NCBI RefSeq assembly: GCF_014349235.1
Contig: NZ_JACSOH010000011.1
Span: 1 to 64,000 of the forward strand
Source of the DNA: Cytophaga sp. FL35
GTDB lineage: Bacteria; Bacteroidota; Bacteroidia; Flavobacteriales; Flavobacteriaceae
Length of the DNA stretch: 64,000 bases
Reading direction: 5' to 3'
Part shown: positions 45,626-54,509 of the stretch, piece by piece
Layout of the letters: every line of letters begins with the position of its first letter
How positions within the stretch are numbered: the first letter of the stretch is position 1
Position numbers and translations under genes: made by a program
The notes under the pieces: model-generated
What the model saw: only the letters and a program-made list of their open reading frames with translations
Databases searched by the model: none
What the model was told of the DNA's origin: nothing

Positions 45626-46243
45626 TTGAACACCAATAACTTACTGCTCATATTTACCCGAAATCCTGAACTAGGAAAGTGCAAAACTCGCTTGGCCGCT
45701 ACCATTGGAGACCAAGCTGCTCTTAATATTTATAATTTTTTACTGGAGCACACCCATAACATTACCCACAAGCTTGCCTGTTATAAGCAAGTTTGGTATT
45801 CTGAGGATATTTGGGAAAATGATATATGGGATGCCACTTTCTTTGAAAAAAAATTACAGAAAGGTGAAACGTTAGGAGATAGAATGGCCCTTGCTTTTAA
45901 AAAGGGGTTTGCGGCAGGTTTTCATCGTATTGTCGTTATTGGGAGCGATATGTTCCATCTTGCGGCCAAAGATATTGACGATGCTTTTAATCATCTACTG
46001 GATAACGACTATGTTATTGGACCTGCCGAGGATGGCGGGTATTACTTGTTAGGAATGAACACCTACAATGAAGATATTTTTAAGAACAAGCAATGGGGAA
46101 CCGATACTGTATTACAGAGCACCCTAAAAGATATTACCAATGACAGCTGCGTACTTCTAGAAGAACGGAATGATATAGATTTGTATGACGATATTAAGGA
46201 TATAGATGCCTTTCAACCATTTTTAAAAAATCATAAGGAATGA
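45626..46243 (+). CDS. TIGR04282-family glycosyltransferase (arsenosugar-type, DUF2064)
   Basis: 205 residues starting at TTG 45626; the next Met is too far in. Landmarks of the nucleotide-sugar-transferase fold: LLIFTRNPELGKCKTRLA, GETLGDRMALAFKKGFAAG, VIGSDMFHL, and GPAEDGGYYLLGM. The family is found with radical SAM arsenosugar synthases and a second transferase (TIGR04283). It overlaps the next gene, purine nucleoside phosphorylase, by four bases. The substrate is not proven for this protein; I infer glycosyl transfer to a small acceptor. Confidence 0.85.
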   Translation: MNTNNLLLIFTRNPELGKCKTRLAATIGDQAALNIYNFLLEHTHNITHKLACYKQVWYSEDIWENDIWDATFFEKKLQKGETLGDRMALAFKKGFAAGFHRIVVIGSDMFHLAAKDIDDAFNHLLDNDYVIGPAEDGGYYLLGMNTYNEDIFKNKQWGTDTVLQSTLKDITNDSCVLLEERNDIDLYDDIKDIDAFQPFLKNHKE

Positions 46244-47055
46244 CACAAAAACAACTGGATGAATCTACCGCATATTTACAATCCAAGGGATTTGAGGCAC
46301 CGGAAATAGGAATTGTTCTCGGTACAGGCCTAGGTAAGTTGGCCAACGAGATAGATGATGCCATTGAGGCCCATTACAACCATATTCCATTTTTTCCATT
46401 GGCAACCGTTGAATTCCATTCCGGTAAACTGATATACGGAACCCTTCAAAATAAAAAAGTAGTGGTCATGCAGGGCAGATTTCACCTTTATGAAGGCTAT
46501 GATTTTTTAGATATTACCTACCCAATTAGGGTAATGCATCAACTTGGCATCAAGAAATTGTTTATTTCCAATGCAGCTGGAGCCATCAACCTAGATTACA
46601 GCAAGGGGGAACTTATGCTTATAGATGACCATATCAACCTTCAAGGAGGTTCGCCACTTGCCTTTAAAGGGGTTAGTAAATATGGAGACCGCTTTGTGGA
46701 TATGGCGGAACCCTATGATGTGGACATGAAGGAAAAACTCCAGAAGATTGCAAAATCTGAAGGAATTGTTCTTAGATCTGGCGTCTATGCATCCGTGGTG
46801 GGCCCTCAACTGGAAACTAAAGCTGAATACCGAATGCTTAAGATTATAGGTGCCGATGCCGTTGGAATGAGCACAGTTCCCGAAGTAATTGTAGCCAACC
46901 ATCTAAAACTACCTGTGGTGGCAGTTTCCGTACTAACGGATGAGTGCGACCCGAATAATTTAGCACCTGTAAATGTGCAGGAAATAATTGAGGTAGCTGG
47001 GAAGGCAGAGCCCAAAATGGTAAAATTGTTCCGAAGACTTATTGAAGAAATATAG
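46240..47055 (+). CDS. Purine nucleoside phosphorylase, trimeric type
   Basis: 271 residues, normal for the trimeric PNP/MTAP family. Landmarks: IGIVLGTGLGKLA, MQGRFHLYEGYD, SNAAGAINLDYSKGELMLIDDHINL, VGPQLETKAEYRMLKIIGADAVGMSTVPEV as split across residues about 186-215, and a late SVLTDECDPN. It cleaves inosine or guanosine with phosphate to the base and ribose-1-phosphate. In this set it could supply or remove the ribose-adenine part of a nucleoside intermediate. It lies 47 bases before the TIGR04283 gene. Confidence 0.93.
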   Translation: MTQKQLDESTAYLQSKGFEAPEIGIVLGTGLGKLANEIDDAIEAHYNHIPFFPLATVEFHSGKLIYGTLQNKKVVVMQGRFHLYEGYDFLDITYPIRVMHQLGIKKLFISNAAGAINLDYSKGELMLIDDHINLQGGSPLAFKGVSKYGDRFVDMAEPYDVDMKEKLQKIAKSEGIVLRSGVYASVVGPQLETKAEYRMLKIIGADAVGMSTVPEVIVANHLKLPVVAVSVLTDECDPNNLAPVNVQEIIEVAGKAEPKMVKLFRRLIEEI

Positions 47056-47101
47056 CTATCTATTGCAGGCCATTTCATTTATATAAACCCTTGGCAACTA
47101 G

Positions 47102-47791
47102 TTGGAAATATCTATAATCATTCCTGTTTTAAACGAGGAAAAATACCTCGGCATTCTTTTAAACCATCTAAAAGAGTATACCGGGCAATCCTATGTCAAG
47201 GAAATTATTGTGGTTGATGGAGGCAGTACAGACCTGACCAAGAATGTAGCCTCCCAATATGAGGTGAAAATTCTGGACTCAGAAAAAGGTCGGGCCAAAC
47301 AAATGAACTTGGGGGCCCAAAACGCTTCCGGAGCTATTTTATACTTCTTACATGCAGACACCCTTCCTCCTCCAGATTTTCCCACTAGAATCAAGGAAGC
47401 AATTTGCACAAAAACTGATTGTGGTTGTTTTCGAATGAAATTTGACCAAAGTAGCCCTATTCTTTCATTCTTTGCGTGGTTTACCAAATTGAACTTTCTG
47501 ATCTGCCGTGGAGGGGACCAAACCCTATTCATAACTAAAGGTCTTTTTGAACAGCTGGATGGTTTTAATGAAGAGTTTATAATTTATGAGGACACCGAAT
47601 TTATTTCCAGACTCTACAAAACCGGAAAGTTTCAGGTTTTAAATGCTTACGCCATCACCTCAGCGAGAAAATACCGACAAATAGGTATTGGAAGATTACA
47701 ATACCATTTTGGCATTATACATTTGAAGAGGTTGTTGGGAGCTACACCAGAGGAACTATATCAGTATTACCAACAAAAAATCGCTCTTTAG
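47102..47791 (+). CDS. TIGR04283-family GT2 glycosyltransferase (arsenosugar-type)
   Basis: 229 residues starting at TTG 47102, giving the expected beta-strand EISIIIPVLNEEKYLG. GT-A landmarks: EIIVVDGGSTDLT, GRAKQMNLGAQNASG, FLHADTLPPPDFP (metal DxD equivalent), GGDQTLFITKGLFEQLDGF and YEDTEFISRLYKTGKF. The family accompanies TIGR04282 and radical SAM enzymes in arsenosugar loci. It ends two bases from the convergent amidase gene. Actual donor and acceptor are unknown. Confidence 0.87.
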   Translation: MEISIIIPVLNEEKYLGILLNHLKEYTGQSYVKEIIVVDGGSTDLTKNVASQYEVKILDSEKGRAKQMNLGAQNASGAILYFLHADTLPPPDFPTRIKEAICTKTDCGCFRMKFDQSSPILSFFAWFTKLNFLICRGGDQTLFITKGLFEQLDGFNEEFIIYEDTEFISRLYKTGKFQVLNAYAITSARKYRQIGIGRLQYHFGIIHLKRLLGATPEELYQYYQQKIAL

Positions 47792-47793
47792 GC

Positions 47794-48846
47794 CTATTTC
47801 TCGTAGTCAAGCAAAACTCCTTCAGAAATCCATTTGGCCAATGCCTGTCTATTATCCGGGTCCAAAATTCGGCGTTGGTCCTTCTTGTTTCGAATATTTC
47901 CAATCTCGATAAATGTCATGGCCGGATGTGTTTTTTTAACCATATATAACGATGAGCGATCCTCAAATGTTCCAGAATACACCCTGTTTGGCTGAAACTT
48001 CTCGTACTTTTTTTGAAAGGTAGTATGTATACTTTCAGATAGCTTTCTACCATTCTTGCTCTTTTCATGATGATAGAAAAAAACATCTATGTTTTGACCA
48101 ATACTTCTACTGTCCACATGGGTAACGATGAGGCGTTGGTACTTTCCTTTATGTTCTTTATAAAGGTTATTCACTATATCTACCCGTTGCTTTAATCTAT
48201 TCAATTGATTTAGGGGGATTATTTTATTGGGATAAGCCACCTCGTCACGATCAATTTCCAATACACGTTCATCACGTATACCATCATTTTCATCCCTTAT
48301 AATGATATATACCATTGCTCCATGTGAAATCAATTCCTTTGCTAACCGTAAGGTAATATCATAGGCATACTCATCCTCAGCAATCATTTTACCTCCATAA
48401 TTGGCCATAGCTCCGGGATCTGGTCCTCCATGCCCAGAAACCAAATAGTAGACCGTATTATTGAGTCGGTTACTCTTATTGACCACCAAGGAGTGCTTCT
48501 TACCAAAAATGGCGTATTCAGTCCCTTCAACCTTTTTTACTTCTTTGGAGGCATCCTCTAATTCCCCAACCACCTCAACAGCTTCAGCTCCTGGGGTAGG
48601 TATAAGATATTTCCTGCCCGCATATAAATGCACACTGTCCCTTAGATTATCAACGTTCATGGCGATAAAATCATCATAATGATCATAAGGGTCTACCCCT
48701 TGTTTACGCAACAATGACAGAATGCCATCCCCTTTTTTGGCCACAACGGTTGTTAGGGTATCTTGAGCCGCCATCATATTCACCATCATAAATGGGATAA
48801 GAAACAGTGGCCTATGAAATATAGCTATGGAGAGAAATCGATTCAT
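47794..48846 (-). CDS. N-acetylmuramoyl-L-alanine amidase (Amidase_3)
   Basis: 350 residues. A hydrophobic leader (about 8-27) is followed by a LysM-like region (about 35-90, with GDGILSLLRKQGVDPYDHYD and GRKYLIPTPG). The zinc amidase domain (about 130-345) has ligands in VSGHGGPDPGA, EDEYAYDITLRLA (Glu) and VTHVDSRS (His), and the catalytic Glu in MTFIEIGNIRNKKD. It removes stem peptides from glycan strands of peptidoglycan, in the periplasm or at the septum. It stands alone, convergent with the TIGR04283 gene with a two-base gap. Confidence 0.9.
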   Translation of the reverse strand: MNRFLSIAIFHRPLFLIPFMMVNMMAAQDTLTTVVAKKGDGILSLLRKQGVDPYDHYDDFIAMNVDNLRDSVHLYAGRKYLIPTPGAEAVEVVGELEDASKEVKKVEGTEYAIFGKKHSLVVNKSNRLNNTVYYLVSGHGGPDPGAMANYGGKMIAEDEYAYDITLRLAKELISHGAMVYIIIRDENDGIRDERVLEIDRDEVAYPNKIIPLNQLNRLKQRVDIVNNLYKEHKGKYQRLIVTHVDSRSIGQNIDVFFYHHEKSKNGRKLSESIHTTFQKKYEKFQPNRVYSGTFEDRSSLYMVKKTHPAMTFIEIGNIRNKKDQRRILDPDNRQALAKWISEGVLLDYEK

Positions 48847-49093
48847 TTTCAGGGTTTACCGTGATTTCAAGATCAAAAACAATGCCTAAAGTGTACTACA
48901 ATACAAAATTATACATCCCGCCGTTAAATCTAAAAGCTTCCCTAAAATTTAGTTAACTATTTCATCAACAGGTATTTTTTAGAAATCTTTAGGGACATTT
49001 AATAATAGAATGGGATTGAACTATATTTTTCCATGAGTTTAATGTGTATGAAAACGCATATTTGAACGACTGACCCTAACCTAATACCGACTA

Positions 49094-49894
49094 ATGGCTT
49101 ATAAAACAATTCAAATCACTCTTCTACTAGGTTTTTTATTTTTTTCATGTAAAACCGATAGTAAATACACCTCCAAAAAAAAGGATACGAATATTTCCAA
49201 AATGGATGGCAGCACTATTTTAAGTAAGGCAGATAATCTGATAGTACAAGCCATAGACAAACACGGAGGTAAAAAGTACGATCAAGCGTATTACGGATTT
49301 ACCTTTAGAGAAAAGGAATATACCTTTAAAAATGATGGTCCGCGGTTTATATACACCGTGAAAGAGGAAAAAGACGGAAACACCATAACCGATTCCCTGA
49401 CCAACAATGGATTGGTGCGATATATCGGTTCCCGAAAAACGCAGTTAAGCGACAAGGACATTTTCAAATACAGCGAAGCCCTTAATTCAGTCATCTATTT
49501 CGCCACATTACCTTCCAAACTAAAGGACTCAGCGGTTAAAAGCACTTATTTGGGAGCGACCACCATCAAAAATGAACCCTATGAAATGGTTCAGGTAACT
49601 TTTGAGCAGCGGGGAGGTGGGGTAGATTTTGAAGACGTTTTTCTTTATTGGATACACTCCAAAAAGAAAACCATGGATTACCTGGCCTACGAATACCATA
49701 CGAATGATGGCGGTGTACGTTTTAGAAGCGCATACAATACCAGAAATGTAGACGGAATTATTTTTCAGGATTATATTAATTATAAGGCCCCTTTAAAAAC
49801 ACCCCTAAATGAACTTTCTTCTATGTATGAAAAAGGGCAACTGAAGGAGCTCTCAAAAATAGAAACCAAAGATGTAGTAAATTTAGGTTCCTAA
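49094..49894 (+). CDS. DUF6503-like lipoprotein
   Basis: 266 residues with lipobox FLFFSC (Cys about 19). The rest is a LolA/LppX-like beta-sheet pattern: YYGFTFREKEYTF, TYLGATTIKNEPYEMVQV and the conserved ending DYLAYEYHTNDGGVRFRSAY, which I recall from the DUF6503 family of Bacteroidetes lipoproteins. No catalytic residues are evident. It starts a two-gene unit with peptide deformylase, 10 bases apart. Lipid or hydrophobic-ligand handling is possible from the fold pattern; it is not established. Confidence 0.7.
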   Translation: MAYKTIQITLLLGFLFFSCKTDSKYTSKKKDTNISKMDGSTILSKADNLIVQAIDKHGGKKYDQAYYGFTFREKEYTFKNDGPRFIYTVKEEKDGNTITDSLTNNGLVRYIGSRKTQLSDKDIFKYSEALNSVIYFATLPSKLKDSAVKSTYLGATTIKNEPYEMVQVTFEQRGGGVDFEDVFLYWIHSKKKTMDYLAYEYHTNDGGVRFRSAYNTRNVDGIIFQDYINYKAPLKTPLNELSSMYEKGQLKELSKIETKDVVNLGS

Positions 49895-49904
49895 GAAGAA
49901 AGAA

Positions 49905-50435
49905 ATGACCACGCTTGAAGTACTTAAAATGGGCAACCCAGGCCTAAGAACGGTTTGCAAAAAGGTAGTTGAGACAGACATTTGCTCAGATGAATTTCAA
50001 ACGTTCCTTAAGGAAATGGTAAACACCATGCGCGAGAAGAACGGAGTGGGCATAGCGGCTCCGCAAGTAGGGGTATTAAAAAGGGTTTTTGCAATGGAGG
50101 TAACAGATAACTCCAGATATCCTGGTAGAGAATCTTATCCTTTGGTTACCATCATTAATCCGGAAATTAGAATTCTCTCCAATGACACTTTGGACAGTTG
50201 GGAAGGATGCCTTTCCATTCCGGGAATACGTGGACAATTAAAACGGGCAGAACATATTGAGCTTAGTGGCGTGGATTCTCGTGGAAATCTCTACAGGGAA
50301 CAACTAACAGGTTTTCCGGCCATTGTGGCGCAACATGAGATGGATCATCTTAACGGTATTCTGTTTATTGACCGAATGACCGATTTAAAGACCTTAAGCT
50401 TTGAAGCGGAATTTGATCAATTCTGGAACAAGTAG
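49905..50435 (+). CDS. def: Peptide deformylase
   Basis: 176 residues. The three metal-site motifs are intact: GVGIAAPQVG near residue 47, EGCLSIPG near 102 (Cys ligand), and QHEMDHLNG near 145 (two His ligands and catalytic Glu). It removes the N-formyl group from new proteins in the cytoplasm. No methionyl-tRNA formyltransferase gene is in the window. It lies 10 bases after the DUF6503-like gene and three bases from the convergent Omp85-like gene. Confidence 0.95.
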   Translation: MTTLEVLKMGNPGLRTVCKKVVETDICSDEFQTFLKEMVNTMREKNGVGIAAPQVGVLKRVFAMEVTDNSRYPGRESYPLVTIINPEIRILSNDTLDSWEGCLSIPGIRGQLKRAEHIELSGVDSRGNLYREQLTGFPAIVAQHEMDHLNGILFIDRMTDLKTLSFEAEFDQFWNK

Positions 50436-50438
50436 TCA

Positions 50439-51704
50439 TCAGAAATATTGACCAATCCCAAAAACAATTCCATTAGAAGCATCTTTGGTTATACCATAGC
50501 CATAATCAATTCTAAAGATTGCATTAAAAATACGCTTATGCATTAAGCGAAGGCCTACCCCGGGATAGACACGTAAATTTTCAGAATCCGTAAAATCACC
50601 AAAATCGCCACCAGGGTTTCTCCAAGTACCTGCATCCACAAAAAAGTTTCCCTGTAACACAAACCAGTTGACATCGATTAGGGTATGCCTATATTCCGTA
50701 TTTAGGACAATGGCCGCCGTACCCCGGTCAATTCGGTTTCCAACCCCTCTCATGTTGAGATTATTGTCTACGGTAAAGGGTGCAAACGGGGTTTCAATAT
50801 TGCTCGCCAGACCCAATCTGGCCCTACTGGCCCAATTTCCCCTATCTCCCCATCTTTCATAATAGACAAAATCATTAAAACCAATTAAAAACTCCGGTAG
50901 GTTATTATCCGTACTTCCTACATATTGAAAGTTGAGACTGCTTTTAAACCCCTTCAAGTATTGGTAATGGTACCTAACATTGTCATACTGATAAATGAGT
51001 TTCAGCAAATGTTTGTCTACATTTAATTCCTGCGGTACATTTGGATTGGTGGCTCCGGATAAATATTGGTAATCCTCCGTAAAGAAACTCCCCCCTAATT
51101 CAATTCTATTTTTAAAGTTGAACTCATGAAGGCCCATCACCTCAATCCCTTTATTTCCATATTTATAATTTGCAGTAGCATTATCAAAGAAAACGGGTTC
51201 TTGGGTAGAAAAGTCGTTATAAGCCACAGCAACGCCCCACTTAGGACCAAAAAGGTGAGGTGCTCGTAGTGACAGACCGTAAGAATTGAAGATATCGTGT
51301 TGATAGAAGGCCCCTACCGTAATATTTCTTCCAAAAGTATTGAATTCCTGAACCCCTATCCTAAAGGCAAATTTATCATTGGAGGAAGCAAAAAGATTGG
51401 CGAAGGGTATTAACGTAAAGTTCTCCTCTACCTTGTAAATGACCATATAACCGTCATCCTTTGTTTGTTCCACCTTAAAAGTGGTATTGGAAATAGATGG
51501 AAGCCTGATGAGTCGCGTTACGTCATCCTGTATAAGAAGCGAATCTAAGTAAGTTCCAGAATCGACTTTTAGAAGGTTTCTCAAAAAGGTGGTTTTGGTC
51601 CTTTTATTGCCTTCTATCTTAACGGTGTCAACAACATGTTCTTGGGCCCAAAGGCCAGAACAGAAACTATACAGAATTAAAAAAGGTACAAATCTTAAAG
51701 CCAT
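50439..51704 (-). CDS. Omp85-like outer-membrane protein with one POTRA domain
   Basis: 421 residues from the ATG at 51704 (an in-frame TTG lies 12 bases upstream). A signal peptide (ending GLWAQ) precedes a POTRA-like domain (about 24-100, VDTVKIEGNKRTKTTFL) and a barrel of about 320 residues that ends IVFGIGQYF, with aromatic end residue as in Omp85 proteins. Full-length BamA has five POTRA domains, so this is a small relative similar to patatin-linked or TamA-type barrels. It may insert or secrete a specific outer-membrane protein. No partner is evident nearby. Confidence 0.8.
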   Translation of the reverse strand: MALRFVPFLILYSFCSGLWAQEHVVDTVKIEGNKRTKTTFLRNLLKVDSGTYLDSLLIQDDVTRLIRLPSISNTTFKVEQTKDDGYMVIYKVEENFTLIPFANLFASSNDKFAFRIGVQEFNTFGRNITVGAFYQHDIFNSYGLSLRAPHLFGPKWGVAVAYNDFSTQEPVFFDNATANYKYGNKGIEVMGLHEFNFKNRIELGGSFFTEDYQYLSGATNPNVPQELNVDKHLLKLIYQYDNVRYHYQYLKGFKSSLNFQYVGSTDNNLPEFLIGFNDFVYYERWGDRGNWASRARLGLASNIETPFAPFTVDNNLNMRGVGNRIDRGTAAIVLNTEYRHTLIDVNWFVLQGNFFVDAGTWRNPGGDFGDFTDSENLRVYPGVGLRLMHKRIFNAIFRIDYGYGITKDASNGIVFGIGQYF

Positions 51705-51755
51705 ACTCCCTTTCAACTAAGATAGGGCATAAGAGCAAAATTCCCCTCCTTAATT

Positions 51756-52502
51756 TTATTTATTTACAATGAAAGAAACTTCGGAAAATTGATTTACCCA
51801 ATTGTCTTCACTTACTGATAATAAGGTGAAATTATAAGAGGAGTTCTCCTTCAATGCCGATGGTGTTCCCTTGGTAATATTAAGCACCACATTTTCCAGT
51901 TCATAAAACTGAAACAGTTTCTCGTACGTATAAGTTCCGGAAATAAGATCTCTATCGGCATTTGAAATGACCTGAAAATATATGGCCGAATCTGTGTAGG
52001 CACCATCTTCCCAAGTGAATTGAGGCATTTGAGGCATTTCGGAATCAATACGGATATTCTCTGGAAGATACTCCGTTGGTTTGGTTTTATGCTTTATTCT
52101 AATTGGGTTGGAAACATGGGTCTTCCCCGCTTCCTCAAAAGTGACCACCACCCATTTTTCTTCCATAAAGGCCACTTCAAACTTTGCTAAATATCCATTA
52201 AAAACATCGGCAACCGCTAAATGTAATTCGTAATAATTACTAAAATCATTCTTGTCTGCCGTGGCATTTTCAGTTTCAAAATACCTAAAATTGGTTGCAC
52301 CCTCCCGAGGATAGAAAAATACACTCACCATGTCATCATTTTCATTGCTGGCGGCACAGGCAATAACATTTTCCAGAACCACGGAATCCCCATTTAAGGA
52401 TTCTTGTAAATTGGACTCCCGATTGTCCATATCCGTTGAACAGGAAACTAAAACAAGAACAAAAAAGATAGAAATCAGACTATTTCTGTTGATATTCCCC
52501 AT
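51756..52502 (-). CDS. Lipoprotein of unknown function
   Basis: 248 residues with lipobox VLVSC (Cys about 21). The sequence is beta-rich and contains IACAASNENDDMVSVFFYPREG near 47-68, a fibronectin-III-like pattern ending in VSFIVNK. Its start overlaps the end of the GH113-like gene by 23 bases, so translation is coupled. It may bind sugar or act as a partner of that hydrolase, but this is only inferred from position. I do not recognise the family. Confidence 0.7.
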   Translation of the reverse strand: MGNINRNSLISIFFVLVLVSCSTDMDNRESNLQESLNGDSVVLENVIACAASNENDDMVSVFFYPREGATNFRYFETENATADKNDFSNYYELHLAVADVFNGYLAKFEVAFMEEKWVVVTFEEAGKTHVSNPIRIKHKTKPTEYLPENIRIDSEMPQMPQFTWEDGAYTDSAIYFQVISNADRDLISGTYTYEKLFQFYELENVVLNITKGTPSALKENSSYNFTLLSVSEDNWVNQFSEVSFIVNK

Positions 52503-53490
52503 AAAATGATTTGATCACATTTTGTGCCGGCTTGTTTTGCGGCGTAAATCTATTGTCAGTGGCACCTCCGGATTCTTTATGATTTATGAACCATTTCCAA
52601 ACGTACCCCCCAGCGAACCATTCTTCTGGCCAAAACTCCTCAAAAATAGCGGTGGTAGCATTGGCTTGCCCCTCCATATTCACGGGGTTTTCGTGACGGT
52701 CTACCAACCACGGTTTCCAAGCGGTTTGATGAGTGCTCCTATAACCAAATTCCGTAAAAAGCACAGGGCGTTCCATTTCTTCAGCTAAAGCTTTAATTTC
52801 AGGTTTGTGTCTCTGCCATCCTTCCCTACATTGGGCAACGGTTGGTGTTTCATGCTCACATAATGGAAAATAGGCGTCTATACCAATAAAATCCAATTCC
52901 TTCCAGAATGGGGTTCTCTTATATTCATCCCAATTGGCTGCATAAGTGAGTTTACCCTTGTATACATTCTTGATTTTTGGAATTAGCTTGGACCAAAAAT
53001 CCGACCTGATGGTCACAAACTTTTCCAGCTCCGTTCCTATGCAAAAGATATCTACTTCTGCTTCGGCAGCTAGTTCCGCATAATTGAGGATAAACCGTTC
53101 GTAAGATTCCTCAAAAACCTGCCAGTCTTTCTCCGATTCCAATTCAAAAGAACCGGTAAACAATCCTCTCCAAATCCAAATTTGAGGCTTCAACATTACT
53201 TTGACCCCATTTTTATGCAGCATTTCAATATACTGCTTGGCTCCTTTACGGGTTTCGCCATGCCACTGCCGATCGGTATCGAAAATAATTTCAGGTTCTT
53301 CCGCATTCCTTATAAACCCAAAGGGCATAATGGCCGCATGGTTGGCATGGATATTCAGCACTTCTTGCACATGGGATTGTGCCACCTCTTCCCTAGAGGC
53401 CACAAAACTGATCCCGTTGATTTTTTCAGCACTTTGGCTGGAACACGAAAACTGCAAAAAGCATAGAAATAATAGGCCAAGTAGTCTCAT
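52480..53490 (-). CDS. GH113-like (beta-mannanase type) glycoside hydrolase lipoprotein
   Basis: 336 residues with lipobox QFSC (Cys about 16). A TIM-barrel domain fills the mature protein. Candidate catalytic Glu residues are in CIGTELEKF near 154 (acid/base) and LFTEFGYRST near 246 (nucleophile). Substrate-contact strands include MLKPQIWIW and FIGIDAYFPLCEHETPT. The pattern fits GH113, where beta-1,4-mannanases are known, and related uncharacterised glycosidases. Substrate is not certain. It is coupled to a downstream lipoprotein by a 23-base overlap and lacks a SusC/SusD pair nearby. Confidence 0.75.
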   Translation of the reverse strand: MRLLGLLFLCFLQFSCSSQSAEKINGISFVASREEVAQSHVQEVLNIHANHAAIMPFGFIRNAEEPEIIFDTDRQWHGETRKGAKQYIEMLHKNGVKVMLKPQIWIWRGLFTGSFELESEKDWQVFEESYERFILNYAELAAEAEVDIFCIGTELEKFVTIRSDFWSKLIPKIKNVYKGKLTYAANWDEYKRTPFWKELDFIGIDAYFPLCEHETPTVAQCREGWQRHKPEIKALAEEMERPVLFTEFGYRSTHQTAWKPWLVDRHENPVNMEGQANATTAIFEEFWPEEWFAGGYVWKWFINHKESGGATDNRFTPQNKPAQNVIKSFYGEYQQK

Positions 53491-53537
53491 AAACCTTAAA
53501 TCAAGGCCCCTAAAATACAGTATTTCTAATTACTTGC

Positions 53538-54485
53538 TTAAAATAACGCTCTTAAGCCAAAACTATAGGTCTCTCCCAAGCCTTGAAAACTATGCCCTCT
53601 CACAAAATTGTTATAGGAAACCTCAACATTAAGAGCCTTGGTCAGTTGATATTTCCCACCAAACCCCAAAGCCGTATAATTCTGAGAAAAATTATTACCA
53701 TTAGCATCCGGATTATCATATCCTATAAAAAATGACTGCTGGGCATTGATAAAAACGGTAGATTTATCCGAAGGAAAATAGCTTAGAAAAACACTCAGGG
53801 GAACCACCATACTATTATTGGCAAATCGTTCGCCAATATTATCTTCCGAGGCATTGGCAGAGGCCCTCTTTTCTCCAAAATTGAAGCCCAAATCGGCTTC
53901 TGTAAATAATTGCCATTTATTGTTGCCAAATGTTTTGTCGTAAAAGAACTTGGTTTCCCAAAAATAACTTCGTTTGTCCAAGTAAGGAGCACTGGCGACA
54001 TCTTTAAAAACCGGAATGAAAACAGAGCTTGTAAAGGAGAAATTTCCAATATTGGCAAATGGTTGCACTCTAATGGAAGGGGCAATAGTGGTTAGACCAC
54101 TACGCGCATCCGTTTCATTGTCCTCAAATTTAAAAGCCTCCAAGGCTTTAGCCCCATTGTAGGTATTGGCCCTTACCTGAAAGACAAAACCAACATTAAT
54201 TCTTGAACTATTGCTTATCCCAGTATAAATTTCGGTGGTATTTGTAAAAAAGGTTTGCCGTGGTATATCTACTTTTTCACTACCCTCTAAAGTTTGTTTT
54301 GTCTGCGTATACAGACCATTGAAAAACTTAATATCCCATTGTCCTTTTTTTAAAAGTTTGGAGGGTGTATAGGTTTGAATATTGCTTTTAGGCTGCCTAT
54401 CACCATTTTCATCTTCTTGCGAATAGGCAATAAGACACCCCAACAAAATAATGGGGACCAAGATTTTGTTAAGATTATTTTTCAT
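53538..54485 (-). CDS. Outer-membrane beta-barrel protein
   Basis: 315 residues with a signal peptide (ending AYSQ, about 23). The body is alternating beta strands with turns such as DNPDANGNN, and a C-terminal end YSFGLRALF that fits an outer-membrane barrel with a terminal Phe. It lies 24 bases downstream of the DUF547 gene and in the same direction. A second barrel gene, broken, lies upstream of DUF547. Transport specificity is unknown. Confidence 0.75.
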   Translation of the reverse strand: MKNNLNKILVPIILLGCLIAYSQEDENGDRQPKSNIQTYTPSKLLKKGQWDIKFFNGLYTQTKQTLEGSEKVDIPRQTFFTNTTEIYTGISNSSRINVGFVFQVRANTYNGAKALEAFKFEDNETDARSGLTTIAPSIRVQPFANIGNFSFTSSVFIPVFKDVASAPYLDKRSYFWETKFFYDKTFGNNKWQLFTEADLGFNFGEKRASANASEDNIGERFANNSMVVPLSVFLSYFPSDKSTVFINAQQSFFIGYDNPDANGNNFSQNYTALGFGGKYQLTKALNVEVSYNNFVRGHSFQGLGETYSFGLRALF

Positions 54486-54509
54486 ACAACTTTGGTTTAT
54501 TTGGAATAT

